A stretch of DNA of 64,000 nt from Burkholderiaceae bacterium (GTDB taxonomy: Bacteria > Pseudomonadota > Gammaproteobacteria > Burkholderiales > Burkholderiaceae_C): contig JAEUOU010000001.1 of the NCBI GenBank assembly GCA_016790575.1, positions 1-64,000 on the forward strand, read 5' to 3'. Shown in pieces: positions 55,534 to 64,000 of the stretch. The position numbers were made by a program, and so were the translations under genes. The notes under the pieces were generated by a model that saw only the letters and a program-made list of their open reading frames with translations, made no database searches and was not told the DNA's origin. How positions within the stretch are numbered: position 1 is the stretch's first letter; each line of letters opens with the position of its first letter.

Positions 55534-56822
55534 CCGAAGCCCTCATCGGATTTTTCGCCATCTTTGTCATGGCATTGCTTCGTATCCCGCTGGCTTTTGC
55601 CATGGGCACCGTCGGCATTGTTGGCATGGGGCTCACTCGGGGATGGATGCCCGCAATGGCCAGCACAGCCCAGGTCGTCCATGAGACCGGTTTCGCCTAT
55701 CTGCTTTCCGTGATCCCGTTGTTCATCCTGATGGGCAACTTTGTTGCGCGCGCCGGTTTGGCCCATGAATTGTTCCGGGCGGCCTACATGTTCATCGGCC
55801 ACCTGCGCGGGGGGCTCGCCCACGCGACCATCCTGGCCTGTGCCGGTTTCGGAGCCATCTGCGGCTCGTCCATCGCCACTGCCGCGACCATGAGCAAGGT
55901 CGCTTACCCGTCGATGAAAAAGCTGGGCTACAGTGACACCTTGTCGACCGGCGTCATTGCGGCGGGCGGCACACTGGGAATCATGATTCCCCCGTCGACG
56001 ATCATGGTGATTTATGGGATCGTCACGGAAACCCACATCGGGAAACTTTTCGCGGCCGGTGTGATCCCGGGTCTGTTGACCGCGTTGCTCATGATGGTCG
56101 GTATTGTCATCATGGCGTCACATGATCCCGAGCATGCGCCGGCGGGTGAGAGAGCAAGCTGGCGAGAACGTTTGGCGGCGCTTCGGGGTATCTGGGGCGT
56201 CCTGCTGTTGGTTTTTGTGGTCCTCGGCGGCATTTATGGCGGCGTCTTTACCGCCACAGAAGGGGCCGGGATGGGTGCGGCTGGCGCATTTCTGTTTGCG
56301 CTTGCGCGACGGGCGCTCACGGTCCGGGTCTTACTCGAGATCCTCGCCGAGTCCGCGCGAACCACCGCCATGCTATTCACCCTATTGATCGCGGCCAACC
56401 TGTTCTCAAATTTTGTCAATTTCACAACAATGCCGGGTGATCTGAAGGAGTGGATCGTCCACCTGAACATGTCGCCCATCATGCTGGTTGGAGCCATGAT
56501 GTTCATCTACATTCTTCTGGGGACCGTCATGGAAGAACTGAGCATGGTTCTCTTGACCATTCCGCTGTTCTTTCCGATCGTGGTATCCCTAGGTTTTGAC
56601 CCCATCTGGTTCGGGGTTCTGATCGTCATGGTGATCCAGATCGGTCTGATCTCGCCCCCGGTGGGCATGAATCTGTTTGTGATCAATACGCTGCTCCCCC
56701 GCGTTGGCCTGATCAGCATTTTTCGGGGCGTCTGGCCGATGGTGATCGTTCAAATCATTACCTTGGTGATCCTGATGGCCTTCCCGTCCCTCAGCTTGTG
56801 GCTGCCCTCGTTCATGCGCTAA
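55530..56822 (+). CDS. TRAP transporter large permease (DctM type)
   Basis: 430 residues from GTG 55530. About 12-13 membrane segments; the sodium-coupled permease subunit. Conserved blocks AHATILACAGFGAICGSSIATA, split here as CAGFGAICGSSIATAATMSK, GTLGIMIPPSTIMVIYG and GLISPPVGMNLFVINTL are characteristic of DctM. Convergent with the MscS gene. Confidence 0.94.
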   Translation: MTEALIGFFAIFVMALLRIPLAFAMGTVGIVGMGLTRGWMPAMASTAQVVHETGFAYLLSVIPLFILMGNFVARAGLAHELFRAAYMFIGHLRGGLAHATILACAGFGAICGSSIATAATMSKVAYPSMKKLGYSDTLSTGVIAAGGTLGIMIPPSTIMVIYGIVTETHIGKLFAAGVIPGLLTALLMMVGIVIMASHDPEHAPAGERASWRERLAALRGIWGVLLLVFVVLGGIYGGVFTATEGAGMGAAGAFLFALARRALTVRVLLEILAESARTTAMLFTLLIAANLFSNFVNFTTMPGDLKEWIVHLNMSPIMLVGAMMFIYILLGTVMEELSMVLLTIPLFFPIVVSLGFDPIWFGVLIVMVIQIGLISPPVGMNLFVINTLLPRVGLISIFRGVWPMVIVQIITLVILMAFPSLSLWLPSFMR

Positions 56823-56884
56823 GAATTGCCGACCCAGAACGGACGTTTGGCGTTGGCCTCAAGTTTCCCCGACGTGGTAGAAGG

Positions 56885-58162
56885 TCAATTGGAAGGCTGG
56901 GTATGAACCACCCGCTGCGGAAACGGAATCTCCACCTGCTCCCTCCGGAACGCCTCCAGGATCGCAATGTTGATGGCAGAGCGGACATTGAGCTGGCCGT
57001 TCTCGGGGTCGGCAATCCAGTAGCCCAAGGTAAATTCCAGGCCGTCGGCACCGAAGGCGGACAGGGATGCAGTGGGGGCGGGGTCACGAAGAACCCGCTC
57101 CTCCTGTAGAGCAGCTGCCAGCAGCAATTCGCGTACTTTGGCGATATCGCTGCCGTAACCGACGGAAACCACCGTTGTCTGCAAGACACGGCTGTCAGCC
57201 AGGGACAGGTTCTCCACACGGTTCGTGATCAGCAGCTCGTTGGGCACGATGGCCTCGCGTCCGGTCATCGAGCGGATCACGGTGTAGCGGGCCTTGATGT
57301 CCGAGATGCGTCCCTCGAAGTTGTCCACCCGCACGTTGTCGCCGATCCGCATGCTGCGCTCGGCAAGGATGACAAAACCACTGACATAGTTGGCCGCGAG
57401 CCGCTGCAGGCCCAGGCCCACGCCGACACCCAAGGCCCCGCCCAGCACCGACAAGGCCGTCAGGTCTATGCCCACCGCGGAAAGCGCCAGCAACAGGCCC
57501 ACCAGCAACAGAAGAGCCCGCGTCGCATTGCTTGCCGCCATCCGCAGGGACAGGTCACCGCCCCGTGCCTCGCGCAACAGGCGCGACTCGATCGCCGACG
57601 ACACCCACAGAGCCACAATCAGCACGGCGCCCGCTGTCAGCGCGCCCTCGATCATGGTGCGGACTGAAATATGCGATGAGCCCACCTTCCAGGTGATCTG
57701 GTCAAGTTCGTCGAGCACCAGGGGCAGCAGGCCACTCACCCACATGACCATGGCGCCCCAGGCGACCCAGGAGATCGTTCGCTCCAGCACGACGATCCAT
57801 CCGGTCGACGCAAAAGCCAGATGCAGCACCTTGACACCCATCCGGATCGCCGCCAGTGCCATCAGGGCCGGGATTGCGACATGAAACAAGGCACCACCCG
57901 CCGGGAAGTAGCGCGCCACCAGTCCCCGCGCAATGACGGCCAGACCCAGCCACAAAAAGGGAAACAGTACGCCGTCAACCAGACGGCGCCCGAACAGGAC
58001 CGAACGGGTGCGCTTCTCTGCGGCGGCCGGCCGCATCAGGGCGACCAGCCCAGCGGCCGCCAGCGCACAAACGGCCAGCGCACCCAGCCCCACCAGGGAA
58101 GCCGGCTGCAGCAAGGCGGCGAACCAGTCCCCCAGATCGTCCACCCGCTTCACGCCCGCCAT
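56885..58162 (-). CDS. MscS-family mechanosensitive channel protein
   Basis: 425 residues. N-terminal membrane segments (several between 15 and 270), then the MscS core: pore helix region TALSVLGGALGVGVGLGLQR, the GFVILAERSMRIGDNVRVDN start of the beta domain, and the cytoplasmic alpha/beta cage (VSVGYGSDIAKVRELLLAAA). Ends with INIAILEAFRREQVEIPFPQ, as typical. Probably releases solutes on hypo-osmotic shock. Its start overlaps the enoyl-CoA hydratase stop by 13 bases. Confidence 0.92.
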   Translation of the reverse strand: MAGVKRVDDLGDWFAALLQPASLVGLGALAVCALAAAGLVALMRPAAAEKRTRSVLFGRRLVDGVLFPFLWLGLAVIARGLVARYFPAGGALFHVAIPALMALAAIRMGVKVLHLAFASTGWIVVLERTISWVAWGAMVMWVSGLLPLVLDELDQITWKVGSSHISVRTMIEGALTAGAVLIVALWVSSAIESRLLREARGGDLSLRMAASNATRALLLLVGLLLALSAVGIDLTALSVLGGALGVGVGLGLQRLAANYVSGFVILAERSMRIGDNVRVDNFEGRISDIKARYTVIRSMTGREAIVPNELLITNRVENLSLADSRVLQTTVVSVGYGSDIAKVRELLLAAALQEERVLRDPAPTASLSAFGADGLEFTLGYWIADPENGQLNVRSAINIAILEAFRREQVEIPFPQRVVHTQPSN

Positions 58163-58968
58163 GACGCTGGTCGCTTGTCGATGAACGCCTGCACACCCTC
58201 TTGCGCCACATCCAGGGCCAGATTGCAGGCCATGGTCTGGCCCGCAAGCTGGTAGGCCGCCTCAATTCCCATCTCGCGCTGACGGTAGAACAGATCCTTG
58301 CCCATGGCAACCGCATCCCGCGGTTTGTCCAGGATCGCATCCACCAGCCCGGCAACGGCTTGGTCGAGATCAGCCTCGGCAACGGCCCGGTTGATCAGCC
58401 CGCATTCGAGCGCCTGCCGCGCATCGAGGAATCCGCCGGTGAGGAGCATCTCAAGGGCTTTTTTGGGCGGGATGGAGCGCACCAGGGGCACGCTCGGGGT
58501 GGAGCAGAAAAGGCCCAGATCAATGCCGTTGACACCGAACCGTGCCGTGTCGGCGGCAACCGCCAGGTCACATTGGGCCACCAGCTGACACCCGGCGGCC
58601 GCCGCCACCGCCTGCACCCGTGCAATCACCGGTACCGGGAGCTTCTGGATGGACAGCATCAGCCGGGAACACCGAGCAAACAAGTCCTGATAGTAGGCCA
58701 GCTCCGGGCGGGCCTTCATTTCGCGCAGGTTGTGCCCGGCACAGAAGGCCTTGCCGGTCGCAGCCAGGACGACGACCCGCGCGCGCGGGTCGTCACGCAC
58801 GCCATCCAGGGCGGACTGCAAAGATGCCAGCATGGATTCACCGAGCACATTCAACGACCTAGGGGCATTGAGCGTAATTGTGTGGACTCCGCGCGAATCG
58901 CTGGCGTGCAAAAGCTCCGGCGCCTCCGCTGCGGCCGGTGAACGGGAAACGGGTGATTCGAGGTTCAT
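58150..58968 (-). CDS. Enoyl-CoA hydratase/isomerase family protein
   Basis: 272 residues from ATG 58968. Crotonase fold: oxyanion-hole blocks ATGKAFCAGHNLREMKA and VQAVAAAAGCQLVAQCDLAV, then GVNGIDLGLFCSTPSVPLVR. In the second block the glutamate typical of enoyl-CoA hydratase (AxGGGxELA) is replaced by Ala/Gln, suggesting another crotonase activity (isomerase, hydrolase or decarboxylase) or a protein such as ECHDC3. Reaction not assigned. Confidence 0.85.
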   Translation of the reverse strand: MNLESPVSRSPAAAEAPELLHASDSRGVHTITLNAPRSLNVLGESMLASLQSALDGVRDDPRARVVVLAATGKAFCAGHNLREMKARPELAYYQDLFARCSRLMLSIQKLPVPVIARVQAVAAAAGCQLVAQCDLAVAADTARFGVNGIDLGLFCSTPSVPLVRSIPPKKALEMLLTGGFLDARQALECGLINRAVAEADLDQAVAGLVDAILDKPRDAVAMGKDLFYRQREMGIEAAYQLAGQTMACNLALDVAQEGVQAFIDKRPASWRA

Positions 58969-59022
58969 CCGCGCATTCTGGCCCAAAATGCGACGATCCC
59001 GTAAATCCCCGAAAGGCGCCGC

Positions 59023-59976
59023 TCAGGCGCCCGCCAGTGCCGCCACGTGCGCCTCGACACTGCGCGCCAGAGCGTTCAGGTTGTAGCCCCCCTCCAGGCA
59101 GCTGACAACACGTCCGTGGGCGTGGCGGTCGGCAATATCGACCAGTCGGTGAGTGATCCAGGCATAGTCCGCCTCGACCAGCCCAAGCTGGCCCAGGTCG
59201 TCGTCGCGGTGGGCATCGAAGCCGGCGCTGATGAACAGCATCTGGGGCCGAAACCGCTCCAGGCGCGGCAGCCACATCACGTCGATGAGCTCCCGGATGT
59301 CCATGCCCGAGGTGTAGGCCGGGACCGGCATGTTGATCAGGTTGGCCGCGTTCGACCGGGAGCCGCCGACGGGATAGAACGGGTGCTGATAGAAGCCACA
59401 CATGAGGATGCGGTCGTCGCCCGCCACAATATCTTCCGTGCCATTGCCGTGGTGGACATCGAAGTCCACGATCGCCACGCGCTCCAGCCCGTGCCGGTCC
59501 AGCGCATACCGGGCGGCAATCGCCACATTGTTGAAAAAGCAAAAACCCATGGCCTTCTCGCGGGTGGCGTGGTGGCCGGGTGGGCGGACGGCGCAAAAAG
59601 CGCGACTCATTTCACCGGCGATCACCGCATCGGTCGCGTCCAAGGCGGCGCCCGCGGCGGCCAGCGCTGCGTCCCAGGTGTGGATATTGAGCGTCGTGTC
59701 CGGATCAACCGGGGTGTGGGTTGGCCCACCCGCGTCGATTTCCTCTCGCAGCACCTCGGTCAAACCCCGCAGTGCCGCGACATGGAACCGATCGTGCGCC
59801 AGCTCGACGTCCGTCAATGATGCGGGATTGCTTTCCCGCCAGAGCAGACGGTCACCGAAATGCGCGGCGCGCAGGCGTTTTTCGATCGCGACCAGGCGGT
59901 CGGGGCATTCGGGATGCCCGGCGCCCATTTCGTGGCGCAGACAGTCGGCATGGGTAAATAGACCGGTAGGACGCAT
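59023..59976 (-). CDS. Histone deacetylase-like amidohydrolase
   Basis: 317 residues from ATG 59976. Class II HDAC/acetylpolyamine amidohydrolase fold. The active site is complete: HPECPDRL at 21-28, RPPGHHATRE with His135-His136, zinc ligands in VDFDVHHGNGT (Asp171, Asp173, His175) and the Asp in FISAGFDAHRDDDLG. The catalytic Tyr is not securely placed. Bacterial members deacetylate acetylpolyamines or acetyl-lysine. Divergent from moxR with 31 bases between starts. Confidence 0.92.
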   Translation of the reverse strand: MRPTGLFTHADCLRHEMGAGHPECPDRLVAIEKRLRAAHFGDRLLWRESNPASLTDVELAHDRFHVAALRGLTEVLREEIDAGGPTHTPVDPDTTLNIHTWDAALAAAGAALDATDAVIAGEMSRAFCAVRPPGHHATREKAMGFCFFNNVAIAARYALDRHGLERVAIVDFDVHHGNGTEDIVAGDDRILMCGFYQHPFYPVGGSRSNAANLINMPVPAYTSGMDIRELIDVMWLPRLERFRPQMLFISAGFDAHRDDDLGQLGLVEADYAWITHRLVDIADRHAHGRVVSCLEGGYNLNALARSVEAHVAALAGA

Positions 59977-60007
59977 CGAGGACTCGTTTTTCGGGTAACG
60001 TCGTGCC

Positions 60008-60928
60008 ATGGATACACAGCACACACTCAGGCTGGTTCTGAACCAGCTTAACACGGTGATGGTCGGCAAATCGGCCCAGGTCAGCGACAGCCTGGCCTGT
60101 CTGCTGGCGGGTGGCCACCTGCTGATCGAAGACGTCCCCGGCGTCGGCAAAACCACCCTGGCCCATGCTCTGGCGCGAACACTGGGTCTGCAATTCTCAC
60201 GGGTGCAGTTCACGGCCGACCTCATGCCCAGCGATCTCACCGGAGTTTCGGTTTTCGACCGCGGCCGGGAAGCTTTTGTCTTCCATCCCGGTCCGGTGTT
60301 CGCGCAGGTGCTGCTGGCCGACGAGATCAACCGTGCCAGCCCCAAGACCCAAAGCGCGCTGCTGGAGGCCATGGAAGAAAAGCAGGTCAGTGTGGAAGGC
60401 GAAACCCGTCCCCTGCCCTCACCCTTTTTCGTCATTGCCACCCAAAACCCCCACGACCAGTTGGGCACCTACGCCCTGCCCGAATCCCAGCTCGACCGTT
60501 TCCTGATGCGGGTTTCGCTGGGCTACCCCGATCGCGCAGCCGAACGCGATCTGCTGGCCGGAAGCGACCGCCGCCAGATGGTCGAGCAACTTGCAGCGCT
60601 GCTGGACCCTGCCTCGCTGCACACCCTGCAGCAAGCCGTGCTGGCCGTCCATGTTTCGCCCGCCCTGCTGGACTATGTTCAGGACCTGATCGAAGCCACG
60701 CGCAACGGGCGCTGGTTCCTGCAGGGGCTTTCACCCCGCGCCGGCATTGCACTGGTGCGTGCGGCGCGCGCGCAGGCACTGCTGGCCGGGCGCGACTACG
60801 CCGCCGCGGACGACGTGCAGGCCATCCTGCCGCAGTGTGTTGCCCACCGCCTGATTCCGGTCAGCGATGCCGGCCGCGGCTCGGTGGAGCAGGTGCGCGC
60901 CCTGATTGACGCGGTACCCCTGCGCTGA
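60008..60928 (+). CDS. MoxR-family AAA+ ATPase
   Basis: 306 residues. AAA_3 ATPase with Walker A EDVPGVGKTTLAHALAR, Walker B VLLADEINRASPKTQSALLEAMEEKQV split here as LLADEINRASPKTQ, sensor 1 VIATQNPHDQLG and the C-terminal lid. MoxR proteins act as chaperones for VWA- or metal-containing partners; here the partners are likely the DUF58 and transglutaminase proteins that follow. Start of an operon of three genes. Confidence 0.95.
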   Translation: MDTQHTLRLVLNQLNTVMVGKSAQVSDSLACLLAGGHLLIEDVPGVGKTTLAHALARTLGLQFSRVQFTADLMPSDLTGVSVFDRGREAFVFHPGPVFAQVLLADEINRASPKTQSALLEAMEEKQVSVEGETRPLPSPFFVIATQNPHDQLGTYALPESQLDRFLMRVSLGYPDRAAERDLLAGSDRRQMVEQLAALLDPASLHTLQQAVLAVHVSPALLDYVQDLIEATRNGRWFLQGLSPRAGIALVRAARAQALLAGRDYAAADDVQAILPQCVAHRLIPVSDAGRGSVEQVRALIDAVPLR

Positions 60929-60949
60929 GCAAACGGCCCGCTTCCAGCG

Positions 60950-61948
60950 ATGTCGGACAACGCGCCTGTCGATCCCCCGCTGGCCGGCCCACGCTGGCGG
61001 CCTTTCGTGCCCGTGCGGCAGCGGATGCAGCAGTGGTTCGAATCGCGACTGCGTCGCACCGATACCCTGACGCTGACGCAGCGCAACGTCTACATCCTGC
61101 CGACCCGGCCGGGATTCATGCTGGCACTGACCCTGGCCGTGTTGCTGGTCGGCTCGATCAACTACCAGCTCAATCTGGGCTACCTGCTGACCTTCCTGCT
61201 GGCCGGCAGCGCGGTGGTGGGAATGCATGTGTGCCACAACAACCTGCGTGGGCTGGTCTTGCACATGACGCCGCCGGCACCTGCCTTTGCAGGCACCGCC
61301 TCACCCCTGGAACTGCGGCTCAGCAGTGAACGACCGGGCGACCGCCCGGCCATCGGTCTGGCCGTGGTCGGCAGCGACCGCTGGGCCTGGGTCGATGTTC
61401 CCGGCCAGGGCAGCGCCACGGTGCAGGTTGCCTTCACCCCGCAGCGGCGCGGTCTGCAGCCCGTGCCCACACTGACCGCTGAAACACGCTATCCGCTCGG
61501 GACCTTCCGGGTCTGGACGGTATGGCGACCGGCCAGCCCGATCCTGGTCTACCCGCGCGCCGAACTGCGGCCGCCACCTCTGCCACCCGGCGAAGCCCGC
61601 GCCGGCGGTGGTGCGGCCAGCCGCCGCCAGAGCAGCGGCGAATTCGACGGCGTACGCGCCTATCAGCGCGGCGACCCGGTCAAACTGGTCGTCTGGAAGA
61701 AATTCGCCCGCTCGCAGGAACTGGTCAGCCGCGATCAGCAGGCCAGCCAGTATCACGAACTGTGGCTGGATTTCACCGGCACGGGGGTCTCCGACATCGA
61801 AGCGCGGCTGTCGCGCCTGTGCGCCTGGGTGTTGCTGGCCGACCGGCTGGGCCAGGCCTATGGCCTGCGACTGCCCGGCCGCGAAATCCGCCCGGACACC
61901 GGCACCGCCCACCGGCTGCGCTGCCTGGAGGCACTGGCACTGTGCTGA
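60950..61948 (+). CDS. DUF58-domain membrane protein
   Basis: 332 residues. Two adjacent membrane segments (about 57-93) are followed by a cytoplasmic or periplasmic beta-rich region and a VWA-like DUF58 domain with the signature GEFDGVRAYQRGDPVKLVVW. DUF58 proteins regularly accompany MoxR and a transglutaminase. A 21-base gap separates it from moxR; its end overlaps the next gene's GTG start. Function unknown. Confidence 0.9.
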   Translation: MSDNAPVDPPLAGPRWRPFVPVRQRMQQWFESRLRRTDTLTLTQRNVYILPTRPGFMLALTLAVLLVGSINYQLNLGYLLTFLLAGSAVVGMHVCHNNLRGLVLHMTPPAPAFAGTASPLELRLSSERPGDRPAIGLAVVGSDRWAWVDVPGQGSATVQVAFTPQRRGLQPVPTLTAETRYPLGTFRVWTVWRPASPILVYPRAELRPPPLPPGEARAGGGAASRRQSSGEFDGVRAYQRGDPVKLVVWKKFARSQELVSRDQQASQYHELWLDFTGTGVSDIEARLSRLCAWVLLADRLGQAYGLRLPGREIRPDTGTAHRLRCLEALALC

Positions 61949-64000
61949 ACCGTCTCCACGCGCTGCCCCGCGACACACGCGACACCTTGTTCCTGCTGGG
62001 CGTCATTGCCTGGGTGGTCCTGCCGCAGGTGCCAAACCTGCCGGTCTGGTGTGTCGCGCTGGCGGCGACCATGCTGACCTGGCGCGGCTGGCTGGCCTGG
62101 CAGGCCCGGCCCCTGCCGGGGCGCTGGTGGCTCCTGGCATTGCTGGTGGTGACCATCGCGGCCACAGTCGCCACGCACCGGACGGTGCTGGGACGCGATG
62201 CCGGCGTGACGCTGATCGTGGTCCTGCTGGCGCTCAAGACCCTGGAGCTGCGCGCGCGGCGCGACGCCTTCGTGATCTTCTTTCTGGGCTTCTTCACGAT
62301 GCTCACCAACTTTTTCTTCTCGCAATCCCTGCTGACCGCCGCGGCCATGCTCGTTGCCCTGCTGGGTTTGCTGGCGGCGGTGGTCAATGCCCACATGCCG
62401 GTGGGCCGGCCGCCGCTGATCCGGTCGATCCGCGTTGCCGGTCGCATGGCCCTGTTGGGCGCTCCGATCATGGCCGTCCTGTTCGCCCTGTTCCCGCGCC
62501 TGGCGCCGCTGTGGGGCATACCAGGTGATGCATTGACGGGTCGCAGTGGCCTGTCGGCCAGCATGCAGGTGGGCACCATCGCCAAGCTGGCCCTGGATGA
62601 GACCATCGCCATGCGCCTGCGGTTCGACGGCCCCCCGCCCGCGCAGAGTGACCTCTACTTCCGCGGCCCGGTGCTGTCGCGGTTCGACGGGCGCGAGTGG
62701 CAACCACGCCGGGATGAGCCCTGGCGCTACGGCCCTGACAGTCCCGCAGCCGGACTGCGCCTGCAGGGCCCGGCCGTGCGCTATGAAGTCACGCTGGAGC
62801 CAAGCAGCCGCCCGTGGATTTTCCTGCTCGAAGCAGCCAGCCAGCCCCCCCAGCTACCCGGCGGTCTGGTCGCGACACAAACCCGCGATCTGCAATGGAT
62901 GGTCTCGCGCCCGGTCACCGACATCCTGCGTTACCGGGGCGAGAGCCATCCCCAGTTCGCCTACGGCCCGGTCATGTCCGACCGGGCGACACAGCCGCGC
63001 CTGCTCGACGAACTGGAGCTGCCCAGTGGCTTCAATCCGCGGACCCTGCAGCTCGCGCTCGATATCCGCCGGGAAGCCGCCGCTGCGGGGGACAACCCCG
63101 CCGCCATCGTTCGCCGCGTCCTGGATCGATTGCGCACGGGCGGCTACACGTACACCCTGGAACCGGGCGTCACCGGCATCCACAGTGCCGACGAATTCTG
63201 GTTCGACACCCGGGCCGGCTTCTGCGAACACATTGCCTCCGCGTTTGTCATCCTGATGCGGGCGCTGGACATCCCCGCCCGGGTGGTCACCGGTTACCAG
63301 GGTGGACAGATCAACCCGATCGACGGCTACTGGACCATCCGCCAGAGCGATGCGCACGCCTGGGCCGAGGTCTGGCTCGCCGGCCAGGGCTGGGTGCGGG
63401 TCGACCCGACCAGTGCGGTTGCCCCGGGGCGCACCGGCGCGTTCGAACGGCTGGTGGCGCCCCAGGGCGTCATCGGCGGAGCCATCGCCACATTGAGCCC
63501 GGGCCTGGCCCAGCAACTGCGGGCCACCTGGGAGGCGGTCAACAACCGCTGGAACCAGTGGGTGCTGAACTACAGCCAAAGCCGCCAGCTCGATCTGCTG
63601 CGCAACATCGGCTTCGAATCACCGAGCTGGCAGGACCTGGGCAAGGTGCTGGCGGGACTGCTGGCCCTGGCCGCACTGGTCGGTGTGGTCTGGGCCCGCT
63701 GGGAACGCAGCCGGCACGACCCCTGGTTGCGGCTTCTGGCGCGCGCCAGCGCGCAACTGCGCAAGAGCGGACTGAGCCTGCCCCCGCAATGCCCCCCGCG
63801 CGAGATCGCGCGCCGCCTGACCCCACGGGCCGACGCGGTCACCCCTGCGCCCGCGGAGGCTGTCGCCCCGATCGATGCCCAGCGCGCAGCGGCCTGGGCC
63901 ACGTGGCTCGACCGCATGGACCGTTACCGCTACGCGCCCGCCACCCCCCATCGCGAGCAACTTTCCGCACTGGAACAGGCCTTCCGCCAACTGCCCCGTC
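61942..64000 (+). CDS. Membrane transglutaminase (TgpA-like), runs off the end
   Basis: At least 686 residues, cut by the window end. Start GTG 61942 overlaps the DUF58 stop. About six N-terminal membrane segments (1-200) precede a periplasmic DUF3488 region and a transglutaminase core: catalytic Cys in RAGFCEHIASAF (residue about 428), His in RQSDAHAWAEVW and Asp in WVRVDPTSAV. A further membrane segment (about residues 575-595) and a helical tail follow. This is the TgpA architecture; in Pseudomonas the protein is essential. Only the last few codons are probably missing. Confidence 0.92.
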   Translation, partial: MLNRLHALPRDTRDTLFLLGVIAWVVLPQVPNLPVWCVALAATMLTWRGWLAWQARPLPGRWWLLALLVVTIAATVATHRTVLGRDAGVTLIVVLLALKTLELRARRDAFVIFFLGFFTMLTNFFFSQSLLTAAAMLVALLGLLAAVVNAHMPVGRPPLIRSIRVAGRMALLGAPIMAVLFALFPRLAPLWGIPGDALTGRSGLSASMQVGTIAKLALDETIAMRLRFDGPPPAQSDLYFRGPVLSRFDGREWQPRRDEPWRYGPDSPAAGLRLQGPAVRYEVTLEPSSRPWIFLLEAASQPPQLPGGLVATQTRDLQWMVSRPVTDILRYRGESHPQFAYGPVMSDRATQPRLLDELELPSGFNPRTLQLALDIRREAAAAGDNPAAIVRRVLDRLRTGGYTYTLEPGVTGIHSADEFWFDTRAGFCEHIASAFVILMRALDIPARVVTGYQGGQINPIDGYWTIRQSDAHAWAEVWLAGQGWVRVDPTSAVAPGRTGAFERLVAPQGVIGGAIATLSPGLAQQLRATWEAVNNRWNQWVLNYSQSRQLDLLRNIGFESPSWQDLGKVLAGLLALAALVGVVWARWERSRHDPWLRLLARASAQLRKSGLSLPPQCPPREIARRLTPRADAVTPAPAEAVAPIDAQRAAAWATWLDRMDRYRYAPATPHREQLSALEQAFRQLPR

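Overview
The window is a chromosomal segment of a Burkholderiales betaproteobacterium, most probably a member of the Comamonadaceae. The evidence is the gene order (rpsB-tsf-pyrH-frr-cdsA-dxr-rseP-bamA-skp-lpxD-fabZ-lpxA-lpxB-rnhB, carAB-greA), the polyhydroxybutyrate genes (phaR, bdhA) and generally high GC. Nearly all of it is densely packed core genome. I see no prophage, insertion sequence, CRISPR array, plasmid gene or recognisable defence island.

Layout. 1-5.9 kb (minus strand): carA, carB, greA and a DUF4149 membrane protein. 6.1-20.5 kb (minus strand): the translation and envelope supercluster, from rpsB down to a TrmH-type RNA methyltransferase. It covers ribosomal protein S2, EF-Ts, UMP kinase, ribosome recycling, phospholipid and isoprenoid precursors, the RseP protease, outer-membrane assembly, lipid A synthesis and RNase HII. 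uppS, normally between frr and cdsA, is absent. 20.9-31.6 kb: D-amino-acid dehydrogenase and NAD(P)HX repair genes (plus), then RNase R, tRNA-Leu(CAG), rimO, phaR, tRNA-Val(GAC), relA and an alpha/beta hydrolase. 31.6-37.2 kb: bdhA, a SIMPL-domain protein, a small exported protein, an OmpR/EnvZ-type two-component pair and ispDF. 37.3-48.9 kb: mfd, a VOC protein, serB, a membrane thioredoxin, a TrpB2-like enzyme, a degenerate metallophosphoesterase, an NsrR-type regulator divergent from an iron-cluster repair protein, and a class A penicillin-binding protein. 49-53.7 kb: nitronate monooxygenase, acyl-CoA dehydrogenase and etfBA. 53.9-56.8 kb: a TRAP transporter. 56.9-64 kb: MscS channel, enoyl-CoA hydratase, histone-deacetylase-like hydrolase, then moxR, DUF58 and a transglutaminase protein that runs off the right end.

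The most interesting signal is not a gene. A short dispersed repeat of about 55 bp occurs at least five times, plus one fragment. Its parts are a GCTAT/ATAGC hairpin, a GACC-T-run box and a GGGTAT box. One copy lies in frame inside the TrmH-family methyltransferase gene, and another supplies the last codons and stop of ispF. A different palindromic element lies in frame inside mfd. Together these resemble protein-coding palindromic elements of the kind known from Rickettsia. Other points of note are paired palindromes between the NsrR-type gene and ytfE, a 20-bp perfect palindrome upstream of etfB, nested inverted repeats upstream of ompR, a very stable hairpin in the mfd leader, and a terminator between the TRAP binding-protein gene and its membrane-subunit genes.

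Limits. All assignments come from reading the sequence and from knowledge of the families; no database search was run. Start codons were chosen from Shine-Dalgarno-like sequences, family lengths and gene overlaps.
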